NCBI GenBank assembly: GCA_023429995.1
Contig: JAEZCE010000031.1
Span: forward strand, 1 to 64,000
Source of the DNA: Bacillota bacterium
GTDB taxonomy: Bacteria > Bacillota > UBA4882 > UBA8346
DNA: 64,000 nucleotides
Direction of reading: 5' to 3'
Below, piece by piece: positions 43,817-52,824 of the stretch; the stretch's first letter is position 1, and each line of letters opens with the position of its first letter. The position numbers were made by a program, and so were the translations under genes. The notes beneath the pieces were generated by a model, which made no database searches, was not told the DNA's origin, and saw nothing but the letters and a program-made list of their open reading frames with translations.

Positions 43817-44488
43817 TCATAAATATTTTTTCATATTCCCAAGCACAATTTCATATCCTACGGGATACATGTGACCCCCATCAAATGTAAACTCTTGCCG
43901 CAAATTCCCGTCAGCGTCGGTGAGGCCCGCATTGACATTGATAAATTCATAGTGATACTTTTGTGCCAGCTGCGCCACTTTGTTGCTTGCTAATTGAAGT
44001 ATTTCATTGTTACGTTTCGAAAAAAACGACTCGTGCTCAGCTTCCGACTCATCGAAATCCGCCACCGGATTGACCGGATAATATGCCATCACAAACACCT
44101 GTGTTTCGGGCAATTTCCCCTTGATTTGCCGCAAAATTTCGTCATAATTGGCGAGAAAAGTGGCTTCTGGAACGCCGAAACCCAAATCATTGGAACCAAT
44201 ATTGATAAAAATCTTGCTCGGCGCCAAATCGAAAATACAAACGTCCATCGCCGTCAGCAGTTCCGCCGTGGTCGTTGCGCGAATCCCCCGATTATAAATC
44301 AGTTTGTCCAAGCCCAGGCTTTGCTGCATTTTTTCAATAGGAAACATTTCCATCGTGGAAGACCCGACGAAAACAATTTGGCTTTTTTGGGCCGTTTTAT
44401 TATCCTTTGCAAAGCGCCCTCGGAGGTCACTTTTATATTGCTCGATATCGGGGTTCATATTTGTTGGTGATGTTGATTGTTTTGACAT
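43817..44488 (-). CDS. SGNH/GDSL-family hydrolase
   Basis: A 223-residue cytoplasmic SGNH hydrolase (no signal peptide). Block I is V-F-V-G-S-S-T-M with the nucleophile Ser, block III is N-I-G-S-N-D-L-G, and block V is D-G-G-H-M-Y-P-V-G with the Asp-His pair. Family members are esterases, lipases or carbohydrate acetylesterases; the substrate is unknown. It lies between a monooxygenase gene and the nitroreductase. Length and motifs are complete, so the enzyme is probably active. Confidence 0.9.
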   Translation of the reverse strand: MSKQSTSPTNMNPDIEQYKSDLRGRFAKDNKTAQKSQIVFVGSSTMEMFPIEKMQQSLGLDKLIYNRGIRATTTAELLTAMDVCIFDLAPSKIFINIGSNDLGFGVPEATFLANYDEILRQIKGKLPETQVFVMAYYPVNPVADFDESEAEHESFFSKRNNEILQLASNKVAQLAQKYHYEFINVNAGLTDADGNLRQEFTFDGGHMYPVGYEIVLGNMKKYL

Positions 44489-44594
44489 AAATAAACTCCT
44501 TTTTAAAATTATGATAGTTTTCGTTTACGCCATGGTTTCACGTATTTTGTAAATAAATTGATGTCAGGTACGCTGATCTGTTGGCGGATCAAGA

Positions 44595-44912
44595 TTACCT
44601 GGTGAATGCACTGCTGGAGACGACCATGTGAACGTTGACTCGCAGCGGCATATCGGTCAGGAGATCGATCACCTGATCGTGACTCTTGTCGATTTCCGGG
44701 TTAGAGTAATGACGGGTGAACGACTCCTCGTCCCTGTAAAATTCAACAGCCCACAAGGTATCAGGATCATCGTTTGGCCGACAAAGGACCCAGTCCACCG
44801 GGCCGTCCGGGTCGCCGGTGTAATGGAGATTGGTGGCAAGCTCAAACAAGGCATCACCCATCCCGGGCTTTGCGTGCATCCTCAAGACGACACCTGGTTG
44901 ATTCTTGTACAT
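44595..44912 (-). CDS. ABM-domain putative quinol monooxygenase
   Basis: About 105 residues with the antibiotic-biosynthesis-monooxygenase (dimeric ferredoxin-like) fold: V-V-L-R-M-H-A-K-P-G-M-G-D-A-L-F-E, a central D-T-L-W-A-V-E-F-Y-R-D-E-E-S-F and a terminal hydrophobic strand. Such proteins oxidise quinols or related aromatics without cofactors, or only sense them. The start at 44912 is preferred because AGGAG is six bases upstream; an earlier in-frame ATG lacks one. A regulator box lies 125-170 bases upstream, so this gene probably heads a small regulated operon. Confidence 0.85.
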   Translation of the reverse strand: MYKNQPGVVLRMHAKPGMGDALFELATNLHYTGDPDGPVDWVLCRPNDDPDTLWAVEFYRDEESFTRHYSNPEIDKSHDQVIDLLTDMPLRVNVHMVVSSSAFTR

Positions 44913-45022
44913 GGTCTTCTCCTTTCCAGAGATGGATTTGCGGGAAAATAGCTCAGCAATTTTCGACATATAATTGATCTCCTTTACTTATTTAGTAATA
45001 GCGATGCCTAACTTCTTTACCC

Positions 45023-45082
45023 ATCATAAGCTGGGAATATAAATGGAAGTTAAATGCAATTTAAACACAGTGTAAACCAAGC
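45023..45082 (-). promoter_or_regulatory. OmpR-type box 2 with -10 element
   Basis: Four 11-base repeats at 45039-45049, 45050-45060, 45061-45071 and 45072-45082, starting ATAAAT, TTAAAT, TTAAAC and GTAAAC. A minus-strand TATGAT (45023-45028) is again exactly 10 bases away. It precedes the ABM-domain gene. The repeat register and spacing match box 1 and box 3. Confidence 0.7.
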
Positions 45083-45161
45083 TCAGAAATAAGGATAAAA
45101 AAACACCGCAATCATTGGCGTTAATGCGGCGTTTAACAGCAATTTGCATCCGAACAGACGA

Positions 45162-46247
45162 TTATGGTTGCTCCTCCTGCAAATTATTTTTTACAAGATT
45201 CCGGTTTGGCAGTATTACCATAAATTCGGCGCCCTGGCCTTTCTGGCTTTTGACGGTAACCTTTCCCTGATGCATCTCCACAATCTTCTTCACCAGCGAG
45301 AGCCCCAAGCCATTTCCGCCTAAGGAACGGTCACGAGATTTGTCCACTTTGTAAAAGCGTTCAAAGATGTGGATCTGATCCTCCGTCGGGATACCAATGC
45401 CATTATCGGCAATGCTACATACTACGTTGTCTTCATTGCCGGTTAGCATGACCCGAATCGTTCCATTCTCAGAGGTAAACTTAATCGCGTTATGCAGCAG
45501 ATTGATCCACACCTGACTGAGTAAATCCTCATTGCCGTTCATGGTGGCGACCGGCAGGGATACGTCAAGGATAATGTTCTTTTGCGACCACTGCGGCTCC
45601 AGCATCAGGATTATGCTTTCAAGCTGCTTATCCAGGCGGAAAGTTTTGGCTTCCGGGGGAGCGCCACCAGCTTCCAGCACTGAAAGCCGTAATAAATTAT
45701 CACTTAATTTGGATAATCGTTTGCTCTCTGTTTCAATAATCGTAGCGTAACGGGCAATCTGCTCCGGGCTGATCTCATCCCGCCTTAGTAGGGAGGCATA
45801 TCCGCTGATGGAGGTGAGGGGAGATTGAATTTCGTGCGATACATTGGAAATAAAGTCTTGCCGCAGTTTCTCCATGGAGCCTAGCTCTCTTGCCATTTTA
45901 TTGACACTGAGAGCGACCTCACTATAGGGGTTGGGGGTGTGTTCCCCATCGCTGTCGACAAACACATTGAAGTCTCCTTGAGCCATCTTGCTCATCGCAT
46001 TGAGGATATCCATAAGCTGCTTTCCATGGTGGGAGTTGACTCTTTGATGAAGTTTCGAGGCAAATATCACTTTACCCGCTAGTGGCATCAGCACCATCCC
46101 CAACAGACTTGAGAGGATATAGTCCACCAACTCCGGCGGACGTCCGGTTATGCTGAAGACTAACCTTGTCAGACCATAAGCCGCCGTAAAGGCGAAACCC
46201 GCGATCAGAAAAAAAGAAAACCTATGAATAAAATTGGCCGTTTTCAT
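45162..46247 (-). CDS. OmpR-type sensor histidine kinase
   Basis: A 361-residue membrane kinase. Two transmembrane helices (about 9-32 and 40-62) with almost no outside loop suggest intramembrane sensing. A HAMP-like linker runs to about 120, followed by HisKA with S-H138-E-I-Q-S-P-L-T and a HATPase domain (N-A-I-K-F-T, D-N-G-I-G-I-P, G-L-G-L-S-L-V). Ligand unknown; small-loop kinases of this kind often accompany ABC exporters that sense and remove toxic compounds. The gene overlaps the regulator by four bases and is transcribed after it. Confidence 0.93.
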   Translation of the reverse strand: MKTANFIHRFSFFLIAGFAFTAAYGLTRLVFSITGRPPELVDYILSSLLGMVLMPLAGKVIFASKLHQRVNSHHGKQLMDILNAMSKMAQGDFNVFVDSDGEHTPNPYSEVALSVNKMARELGSMEKLRQDFISNVSHEIQSPLTSISGYASLLRRDEISPEQIARYATIIETESKRLSKLSDNLLRLSVLEAGGAPPEAKTFRLDKQLESIILMLEPQWSQKNIILDVSLPVATMNGNEDLLSQVWINLLHNAIKFTSENGTIRVMLTGNEDNVVCSIADNGIGIPTEDQIHIFERFYKVDKSRDRSLGGNGLGLSLVKKIVEMHQGKVTVKSQKGQGAEFMVILPNRNLVKNNLQEEQP

Positions 46248-46921
46248 GGGGTTACCTCCAGCCGATACCCCAAGCCACGGATGGTGGTTATTTTAAAATG
46301 ATATATTTCCACAGGGAAACGTTCCCGCAAACGGTTAATATGCACATCCAGGGTCCGCTCGTTTCCGTCAAAGTCAAGGCCCCAAATATCTTCAATCAGC
46401 TGATTGCGGGACAACGTTTTACCCACATAACTGCCAAGCTTAAACAATAGCTCATACTCTTTCATGGGGATGTCCATTTTTTCGTTACCGGTCATGATGG
46501 AATAACTATTTTTATCCAGTAACAAATCACCAATTTGAACGATTTGCGAAGCGGCAATTTTATATCTCTTGAGCAGCGCTTTCACTCGGGCAATCAATTC
46601 CGCTGCCTCAAAGGGCTTGGTCAGATAATCATCCGCTCCAAGATCAAAACCTTTGACTTTCTGGCTGATATCCCCTTTAGCCGTCAACATCAGAATCGGC
46701 ATATCCTTATAATACCGGCGAGCCTGTTTGCAAAATTCAAAACCGTCCATATTAGGCATCATGATGTCGAGAATGCACAAATCGATTTTTTCTTCACCCA
46801 GCTCTTGGAGGGCAATACGGCCATCACTTGCCTCGCATACCTCAAAATTCTCATTACGTAGCATAGTGCTGACAAGCTCACGAATATACGGATCATCATC
46901 CACAACCATGATTTTATTCAT
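46244..46921 (-). CDS. OmpR-family response regulator
   Basis: A 225-residue response regulator. The receiver has D8-D9-D10 and phospho-acceptor Asp52 in I-L-D-I-M-M-P, T-A-K-G, and K-P-F. A winged-helix output domain from about 125 contains E-Y-E-L-L-F-K-L and the recognition helix region R-T-L-D-V-H-I-N-R-L-R. It should bind 11-bp direct repeats, which is exactly the arrangement found at three promoters here including its own. First gene of the two-component operon. Confidence 0.95.
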   Translation of the reverse strand: MNKIMVVDDDPYIRELVSTMLRNENFEVCEASDGRIALQELGEEKIDLCILDIMMPNMDGFEFCKQARRYYKDMPILMLTAKGDISQKVKGFDLGADDYLTKPFEAAELIARVKALLKRYKIAASQIVQIGDLLLDKNSYSIMTGNEKMDIPMKEYELLFKLGSYVGKTLSRNQLIEDIWGLDFDGNERTLDVHINRLRERFPVEIYHFKITTIRGLGYRLEVTP

Positions 46922-46982
46922 CGCACCGCCTCCATTGCAAAAACAGTTTCATTTTTACTGATGTTCTTGTTATTATGCAGTT

Positions 46983-47031
46983 ATTATATAGTATAAATAT
47001 AAACGGAGTTTAAATGAATATTTAGGAACTT
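46983..47031 (-). promoter_or_regulatory. OmpR-type box 3 with -10 element, autoregulation
   Basis: Three 11-base units at 46999-47009, 47010-47020 and 47021-47031, starting ATAAAC, TTAAAT and TTTAGG. A consensus minus-strand TATAAT (46983-46988) lies exactly 10 bases away. It precedes the response-regulator gene. Confidence 0.7.
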
Positions 47032-47269
47032 AGAGCTTCGTTTGCACTTAAGACTTTGCTAAACTATTTGAAAAGCCAGGTCCCCAATAGATTTAATAGT
47101 ATCACCACTTGTTTTAACCCCCCCTACTTGTATATCAATGCATATTATCCATTCCCATCTAAAAAAATCCCATTCAGTTAGAAAATCGTAAAATTTTTGA
47201 GGTAAAGCTCTGATATTATATTATAATAATCATAAAATATTGATTGTTATTGAAAAGAGGATGAAGATT

Positions 47270-47809
47270 ATGGGATATGAATTCTTAACTTTCACATATA
47301 AAATTCCCAGCGAACCATCAAAAAATCGCGTATATATATGGAGACTCATTAAGGAACTTGGGGCAGTATATCTACAGCAAGGAGTCGTGTTGCTACCCTA
47401 TAATGAAGATTTATATTCTGTATTACTCAATCTGAGGGAGCAAGTCAACGCGCTTGGGGGGAAAGCAACACTAAGCAAACTCAGTTTTTTAAAAGAGGAA
47501 GATGAAAGAGAAATCATTGAGGAGTTTCTGAAACAGATTAATGCCGAATATGAAGAATTTATCAAGAACTGCCAACAGTTGATCGAGGAGATACTTAACG
47601 AAAAAGCTCAGGGCGACTTTAATTTTTCCGAAATTATAGAACACGAAGAGGAATATAAAAAATTTCAGCGATGGTACGAGAACACTGCCAAAAAGAACTA
47701 TTTTAAATCGGAACAACAAGCTAAGGCATTGGAAATACTTAAGCAAGCCAAAATTACTCTTCATGAATATTCTGATGAGGTTTATAAGAGAGATGAAAAT
47801 AATATTTAA
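47270..47809 (+). CDS. ChrB N-terminal-domain-like protein
   Basis: About 179 residues. The N-terminal half matches the chromate-resistance ChrB N-terminal domain: Y-K-I-P-S-E-P-S-K-N-R-V-Y-I-W-R, L-G-A-V-Y-L-Q-Q-G-V-V-L-L-P and L-G-G-K-A-T. The second half is a charged helical tail. ChrB regulates or assists the chromate exporter ChrA in proteobacteria, but such single domains occur widely without ChrA. The start with AGAGG nine bases before ATG is chosen at 47270. No chrA is present; the next gene is an MFS transporter. Confidence 0.7.
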   Translation: MGYEFLTFTYKIPSEPSKNRVYIWRLIKELGAVYLQQGVVLLPYNEDLYSVLLNLREQVNALGGKATLSKLSFLKEEDEREIIEEFLKQINAEYEEFIKNCQQLIEEILNEKAQGDFNFSEIIEHEEEYKKFQRWYENTAKKNYFKSEQQAKALEILKQAKITLHEYSDEVYKRDENNI

Positions 47810-47862
47810 GAGCAAAAGTGACTAGTTTGACATATTTAAAATAATTGACTCTACTTCTACAA

Positions 47863-47900
47863 GCCTGTCCAGTTAAATCTGGAGAGGTTCTTTTATTTTA
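47863..47900 (+). terminator. terminator after the ChrB-like gene
   Basis: Imperfect CCT-CCAG/CTGG-AGG stem with a T-rich tail TTCTTTTATTTTA. Moderate strength. Confidence 0.55.
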
Positions 47901-47979
47901 TACGATTGATCCATACATTACGTCTCGACTCAGCGAAGAAACACCGTTAAAAATTGCGATTGATCTTTTTAGTAATGAA

Positions 47980-48010
47980 TGTTACAATTTTAAATGTAAC
48001 AACTGTTACA
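47980..48010 (+). promoter_or_regulatory. TGTTACA/TGTAACA operator cluster before the MFS gene
   Basis: TGTTACA (47980-47986), its complement TGTAACA (47995-48001) and TGTTACA again (48004-48010) form overlapping dyads 45-75 bases upstream of the transporter start. A binding site for an unidentified repressor. Confidence 0.55.
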
Positions 48011-48053
48011 AATGGACTTAATAAACAATTCACCACTAAAAATAGGAGAAAAA

Positions 48054-49283
48054 ATGATCACCAAATTGACTGCCTATAAAATGTACCTAAACTTTTCATT
48101 TCTAAATGCACTGTTTTCATCATTGATATTTACCGTCACAATGGTATATCAAGTTGAAGTCGTTCATCTTAATCCGTTGCAATTGATTCTTGCGGGGACA
48201 ACCTTTGAGGTCGTCAATTTTATCTTTCAAATCCCTACTGGGATGATTGCGGATATGTATAGTCGCAAATTATCCATTTTAATCGGCCTCTTTATGATAG
48301 GTTCCGGTTTTATCATTCAGGGAAGCTTTCCTAATTATGCGGCTATCCTTGTTTCACAAATATTCTGGGGAATTGGTTCAACCTTCACCAACGGAGCTGT
48401 TGAGGCTTGGATCGCGGAGGAGGAACCATCGAGAAACATAAATGACGTCTATTTAAAAGGGGCTCAATTCGGACTGATCGGCTCGGTGATTGGAATCCTT
48501 TTCAGTGTCATTCTCGGGAATTACTCAATTTCTTTTCCGATTTGTTTAGGGGGAGGAATGTTAATTGTCCTTTGCCTGTTTTTAGCCATCTTCATGCCGG
48601 AGTATCACTTTAGTCCCCTTGCACCGTCGGAAATGAACACCTTTCGTAAAATGAGTTTCACTTTTAAGTCCGGTGTAAAAATCATTAAGGCTGATACTAT
48701 TCTGACAATGTTGGTACTAATTGCTCTTTTTACCGGACTAGCCAGCGAAGGTTACGACAGATTAAATACTGCTCATTTTCTTAAGGATACCCTCTTCCCC
48801 CAATGGCTGAATTTAAAACCGGTGAGTTGGATTGGTATCTTTGGAATTCTTGGAATGCTAATCAGCACATGCGTGATGCAAGTAATCAATAATCGGAAAT
48901 ATAAAGACGACCATAGCAACATCGGGATATTATTGATGACGAACCTGCTTTATATGCTTGCGATGATAATTTTTGGAATCGCCAAAAACTTTAGTCTTAT
49001 GCTGGCATCATACTTAGTCTTAAATATGTTAAAAGCAATCAATAAGCCAATAATGAATTCACTGGCAAACAGCCATATCCATGGAGGTGCAAGAGCAACC
49101 GTGCTCTCAACAAATGAACAAATTAATTCCCTTGGAGAAGTATTAGGTGGACCCATTATCGGTATGATTGCCAACAAATTTTCAATTGGTGCCGGAATAA
49201 GTTCTACCGCATTTTTTTTGCTCCCCATCATCATTATTTTTTTAAAATTGATGATAAGTAAGGCAGATATTAGTTCATTGTGA
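48054..49283 (+). CDS. MFS transporter
   Basis: About 409 residues with 12 predicted transmembrane helices. The MFS loop 2-3 motif is present in variant form (G-M-I-A-D-M-Y-S-R-K near residue 70). The protein resembles drug-efflux-type MFS members, but the substrate is not readable. The start is taken at 48054, where AGGAG precedes ATG, rather than 14 codons earlier. An inverted-repeat operator lies upstream. It may be the effector gene of a small resistance unit with the ChrB-like protein. Confidence 0.85.
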   Translation: MITKLTAYKMYLNFSFLNALFSSLIFTVTMVYQVEVVHLNPLQLILAGTTFEVVNFIFQIPTGMIADMYSRKLSILIGLFMIGSGFIIQGSFPNYAAILVSQIFWGIGSTFTNGAVEAWIAEEEPSRNINDVYLKGAQFGLIGSVIGILFSVILGNYSISFPICLGGGMLIVLCLFLAIFMPEYHFSPLAPSEMNTFRKMSFTFKSGVKIIKADTILTMLVLIALFTGLASEGYDRLNTAHFLKDTLFPQWLNLKPVSWIGIFGILGMLISTCVMQVINNRKYKDDHSNIGILLMTNLLYMLAMIIFGIAKNFSLMLASYLVLNMLKAINKPIMNSLANSHIHGGARATVLSTNEQINSLGEVLGGPIIGMIANKFSIGAGISSTAFFLLPIIIIFLKLMISKADISSL

Positions 49284-49418
49284 CATTTTTATCCGAATCG
49301 GGCCTAAAAGCGAAAAAATTGGTCGATCGCTCGTCTCGTATTGGCGAAACCATTTTCGTGGGTAAGCGCACGCATGATAGAGATATCACTCTTGATTTCT
49401 CATTTTATACCGTTGTTG
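49284..49418. other. short gene-free stretch after the MFS gene
   Basis: No gene or clear terminator seen between the MFS stop and the reductase remnant. Confidence 0.4.
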
Positions 49419-49628
49419 TTACTGCTGTTGGCAATTTCGACAAGCGTACATGTCAAAGGCTTTCTTATAGTCCTTCGGAAACTCATTTTCCCTTCTTTTG
49501 GCTCTTTCCTCCGGATTAAACCAATCCGAGACATATTTTGAATAATCATCGAACTGGCATGTTTCGGTTACTAATTGCGACAGGGAGGTCTCTCCGAAAA
49601 TGTGCGCTAACACCTGTTCATGTACCAC
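49419..49628 (-). pseudogene. C-terminal remnant of a flavodoxin-fold FMN reductase
   Basis: A frame of about 69 codons, reading ...Y-V-S-D-W-F-N-P-E-E-R-A-K-R-R-E-N-E-F-P-K-D-Y-K-K-A-F-D-M. This resembles the tail of NADPH-dependent FMN reductase/flavodoxin-family proteins (x-F-P-x-D-C-x-K-A-F-E-M-G). The N-terminal flavin-binding part is missing, so it is a gene fragment. The match is from family memory only and is weak. Confidence 0.4.
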
Positions 49629-49695
49629 AGCCGGCCTGTCGAATCCCGAAAATTAGATGTTGTTGGTACCTTTATTTTTGATTAGGGTTGCTTTT

Positions 49696-50892
49696 TTACC
49701 AGGTTTTTGTCTCCGATGAATTTATTGAAGTATTGGGAGTTCCCTCAGCAGTAAAAACAGCTTCTCCTTTGATGATTGTCTGCACTACTTCCAACTTCTT
49801 ATTGAGGATTACCAAATCGGCTGACTTACCTTTTTCAATACTGCCGGTAATTTTTCCTAATCCGATTGCGCAAGCCGGAGTGTATGAAGCCATTTTAATG
49901 GCCTCCGGTAATAATACTCCTGTAAAATTGATGATATTTCTTACAGCTTGATCCATAGCCAAGGTACTGCCTGCCAAAGTACCATCGGCCAACCTTGCCT
50001 CCGCGCCTTTGACAAACACCTCTTGACCACCCAATTTAAAAACTCCATCCTTTAACCCGGCAGCTTCCATAGAATCTGTAATCAAACAAATCCGATCCGG
50101 ACCTTTTAACTTTACAATCAAATCCAAAACCGGCGGATGGATATGAATCCCGTCGGCAATCACTTCAACAAAAACCCGTTCATCCTGTAAAGCGGCTGTA
50201 ATAATCCCAGGTGCTCGATGCAATAATGGAGGCATCGCATTAAAAAGATGGGTCACCCGATTAACTCCCCAGTCAAATGCTTTACGGGCCAGTTCATAAT
50301 CTGCTCCGGTATGCCCAGCCGAAATATATATCCCTAAGGATAATAACTCTTTGATCAACCCTTCGGCGCCATTAATCTCCGGGGCCAACGAAACAGTTTT
50401 GATTATTTGGGGATTTCCTTTCGCCAGACGGATTAATAATCCATCGTCAGCTTCTAAAATATATTCCGGGTTTTGGGCACCTTTAAATTTTTTATTGATA
50501 TAGGGCCCCTCAAAATGCAAGCCATTAAAGCCTGTCGCATACAAACTTCGAGTTCGCTGAAAATCGCAGGCCGACAAAAGAGTCTGCTTAAGCTCCTCTT
50601 TACTTAAAGTCATCGTAGTTCCTAAAAATCTGGTAACTCCGGTGGAGGTCATAAAGCGGGATATTTTGGAAAAACTATCCAGATTGTGGTTTGAAAAGTC
50701 AACCCCAACCGCTCCGTGAGCGTGTATATTAACAAACCCGGGGCAGATATAGGATTCGCTAAAATCCATTATGTTGTTTCCAGATTCCGAAACTTCTCCC
50801 TTCACGACGTCCATGATAGTTGCTTTTTCAACAATGATATGGCCAAAAAATTTTTCAAACGGAGTAATAATTGTACCCTTTAAAATCTTCAT
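49696..50892 (-). CDS. nagA: N-acetylglucosamine-6-phosphate deacetylase
   Basis: A 398-residue amidohydrolase that removes acetate from GlcNAc-6-phosphate. Metal motif F-V-N-I-H57-A-H59-G, the conserved H-L-F-N-A-M and the catalytic Asp in I-T-D-S-M are all present. ATG follows GGGAGG. It is the last gene of the amino-sugar operon, after the SIS-type deaminase; together they take GlcNAc-6-phosphate to fructose-6-phosphate. Length is normal. Confidence 0.96.
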   Translation of the reverse strand: MKILKGTIITPFEKFFGHIIVEKATIMDVVKGEVSESGNNIMDFSESYICPGFVNIHAHGAVGVDFSNHNLDSFSKISRFMTSTGVTRFLGTTMTLSKEELKQTLLSACDFQRTRSLYATGFNGLHFEGPYINKKFKGAQNPEYILEADDGLLIRLAKGNPQIIKTVSLAPEINGAEGLIKELLSLGIYISAGHTGADYELARKAFDWGVNRVTHLFNAMPPLLHRAPGIITAALQDERVFVEVIADGIHIHPPVLDLIVKLKGPDRICLITDSMEAAGLKDGVFKLGGQEVFVKGAEARLADGTLAGSTLAMDQAVRNIINFTGVLLPEAIKMASYTPACAIGLGKITGSIEKGKSADLVILNKKLEVVQTIIKGEAVFTAEGTPNTSINSSETKTW

Positions 50893-50944
50893 ATCAAACG
50901 ACCTCCCAGCTTGACAAAAAATTAGCGGTCAGCTCCCAAATTGA

Positions 50945-51982
50945 TTACATGGTGATGGTAACTTTATGGAGACCTCTCGGCGCATCCGGATTCAAACCCT
51001 TGACTACTGCCAACTGACAGGCAAACATTTGCGCAAAAACAACATTAAAAAATGGCGAGATAATGTCATTATTGGTTTCGGGAATGGCAAACCCATATGT
51101 TCCAAGCTCCAGTAGATGCTTAAGATTTGAGATTACCACTAATTCATTTTGGCCTTCTTTCAACTTGAGAATCATCTCGTTTAAATCTTTGAGTGAGGGA
51201 CCATCCGGTGCAAAGATCATGATCGGGATATCCTTATTAATCATTGCCAGCGGCCCATGGTAAAAATCCGAAGTTGCAAAGGCTTTGGCCCGCACATAGG
51301 TAGTCTCCTGTATTTTTAAAGCCGCTTCCAATGCAATTGCATAATTAACTCCCCGCGCCAATACAAAACATTCATTTATAAAGCAGTATCTTTCCACCCG
51401 TTCTTTTATTTCCTGAGCTAATTCAAAAGTTTGCAAAATCTTTTCGGGAACCGTCAACAACTCTTTCTTTAATGCCTCATTCTTGGCCCATTCCGCTGCC
51501 AATGCTGCCAAGATATATATTTGTGAAGTAAATGTTTTGGTAGCCGCTACACTTTTTTCCTCCCCCGCCTTACAAAGCAAATGAAACTCCGCGCCAACAG
51601 CCAACGGCGAATCATCAAAATTAGTAATACTTACTGTTAAAGCCCCTTTCTCTCTGGCTCCCCGGATCACTTCCAAGACATCTGCAGCTTTGCCGGATTG
51701 AGAAATCCCTATTACTAAACTGTTTTTCAACTCCAAGGTTTTTTTATACATGGTAAAAATAGACGGAGCTGCTAATCCCACTGGAATACCGGTTTCAAGT
51801 TCAAGAAGATATTTACCGTACACCGCTGCATGATCAGAAGTGCCCCTGGCAGCAATATATATTGAGCTTACTTCTTTACTCCGGATTTTCTTGACAATTT
51901 CCCTGATTACTTCGGTATTATAATTAAGACATCTCTCCAAAACAGCTGGTTGTTCCAAAATCTCATTCCACATTTGTAACAT
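50945..51982 (-). CDS. SIS-domain amino-sugar-phosphate deaminase (NagB-II/AgaS-like)
   Basis: About 345 residues with two SIS domains like the isomerase half of GlmS. Motifs are A-A-R-G-T-S-D-H-A, I-S-Q-S-G-K-A-A-D, V-A-A-T-K-T-F-T and the C-terminal N-P-D-A-P-R-G-L. No glutaminase domain is present, so it should work as a glucosamine-6-phosphate deaminase (NagB-II type) or a related ketose isomerase rather than a synthase. The start at 51982 has AAGAGG upstream. It lies next to nagA, matching the step after deacetylation. Substrate inferred from context. Confidence 0.88.
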   Translation of the reverse strand: MLQMWNEILEQPAVLERCLNYNTEVIREIVKKIRSKEVSSIYIAARGTSDHAAVYGKYLLELETGIPVGLAAPSIFTMYKKTLELKNSLVIGISQSGKAADVLEVIRGAREKGALTVSITNFDDSPLAVGAEFHLLCKAGEEKSVAATKTFTSQIYILAALAAEWAKNEALKKELLTVPEKILQTFELAQEIKERVERYCFINECFVLARGVNYAIALEAALKIQETTYVRAKAFATSDFYHGPLAMINKDIPIMIFAPDGPSLKDLNEMILKLKEGQNELVVISNLKHLLELGTYGFAIPETNNDIISPFFNVVFAQMFACQLAVVKGLNPDAPRGLHKVTITM

Positions 51983-52065
51983 TTTATTTTCCTCTTTCCA
52001 AAACGATATTTTATCATTCCTTATTTGGCGTAAATAGATTATCCATCGCATATACGGGAGGGTAC

Positions 52066-52776
52066 TTATAGGAGATTGCCTTCAAGCCCTATGGTGCCGG
52101 CTGGCAGTCCATCCGCGTACAAATGAGATATGTCTCCCATCCCGATGCAGCGCGGAACCGCCCATTCCCTGGAGCGTTCCTCAAAAAGTATGGTGGTAAC
52201 CGAGCTTGGAGGAAGAAAAAATCCCGACCACATCAAGGTCACTGGTATTTCAAGCAAAATGGAGAGCCAAGTCAGGGCAAGCCCCGCATGGCAAAATATT
52301 GCGACCTTTTCACGATTCGGTTTTACACGCCTGTATAGGCCCCCTGAGCGCTCATAGCCCAAGCGCAACAGAAACTGATCGGAGTTTGACCGCAATGCGC
52401 GTACCGCATCGCTTACGGATGGATTCTGCTTAATTATCTCATTTTCCCCCCATGAATCATGCGTCGGTAACGGATAATGCGAACGGAAAGCTTCGCCCGG
52501 AAATTGAAATAATGCCTTGTAACCTTTAACTTCATCTTTGACGTATAATTCCGGACGCAATTCGCGGGTCCACTCCAAAGTCTCGTAGTCCAGTTTCAAA
52601 AGCTCCTGGGTATACCGCATCGTAGCAATAGCCCGCCCTTGCGGGGAACAATAAATCCTATCCAATCCCTGGGCAGAGAATTTCTTCGCCAGCGCCCTTG
52701 CCTCCTGATGACCCGCGCTGGTTATCGTATCATTTTTATAATCCGGATCCGCATGGCGTACGATATACAGTCGCAT
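52066..52776 (-). CDS. histidine phosphatase family protein
   Basis: About 236 residues of the phosphoglycerate-mutase-like superfamily. The catalytic R-H motif is I-V-R-H-A at the N terminus, with a C-terminal His in F-C-H-A-G. Such enzymes hydrolyse or transfer phosphate on sugars and other small molecules. The substrate is unknown; within this operon a sugar-phosphate phosphatase or overflow-dephosphorylation role is conceivable. The ATG at 52776 has AAGGAG seven bases upstream. Confidence 0.85.
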   Translation of the reverse strand: MRLYIVRHADPDYKNDTITSAGHQEARALAKKFSAQGLDRIYCSPQGRAIATMRYTQELLKLDYETLEWTRELRPELYVKDEVKGYKALFQFPGEAFRSHYPLPTHDSWGENEIIKQNPSVSDAVRALRSNSDQFLLRLGYERSGGLYRRVKPNREKVAIFCHAGLALTWLSILLEIPVTLMWSGFFLPPSSVTTILFEERSREWAVPRCIGMGDISHLYADGLPAGTIGLEGNLL

Positions 52777-52824
52777 ACTCATACTCCTTCGTTTTTCGGA
52801 ATCAAAAACAAAAAAATTGACAGT

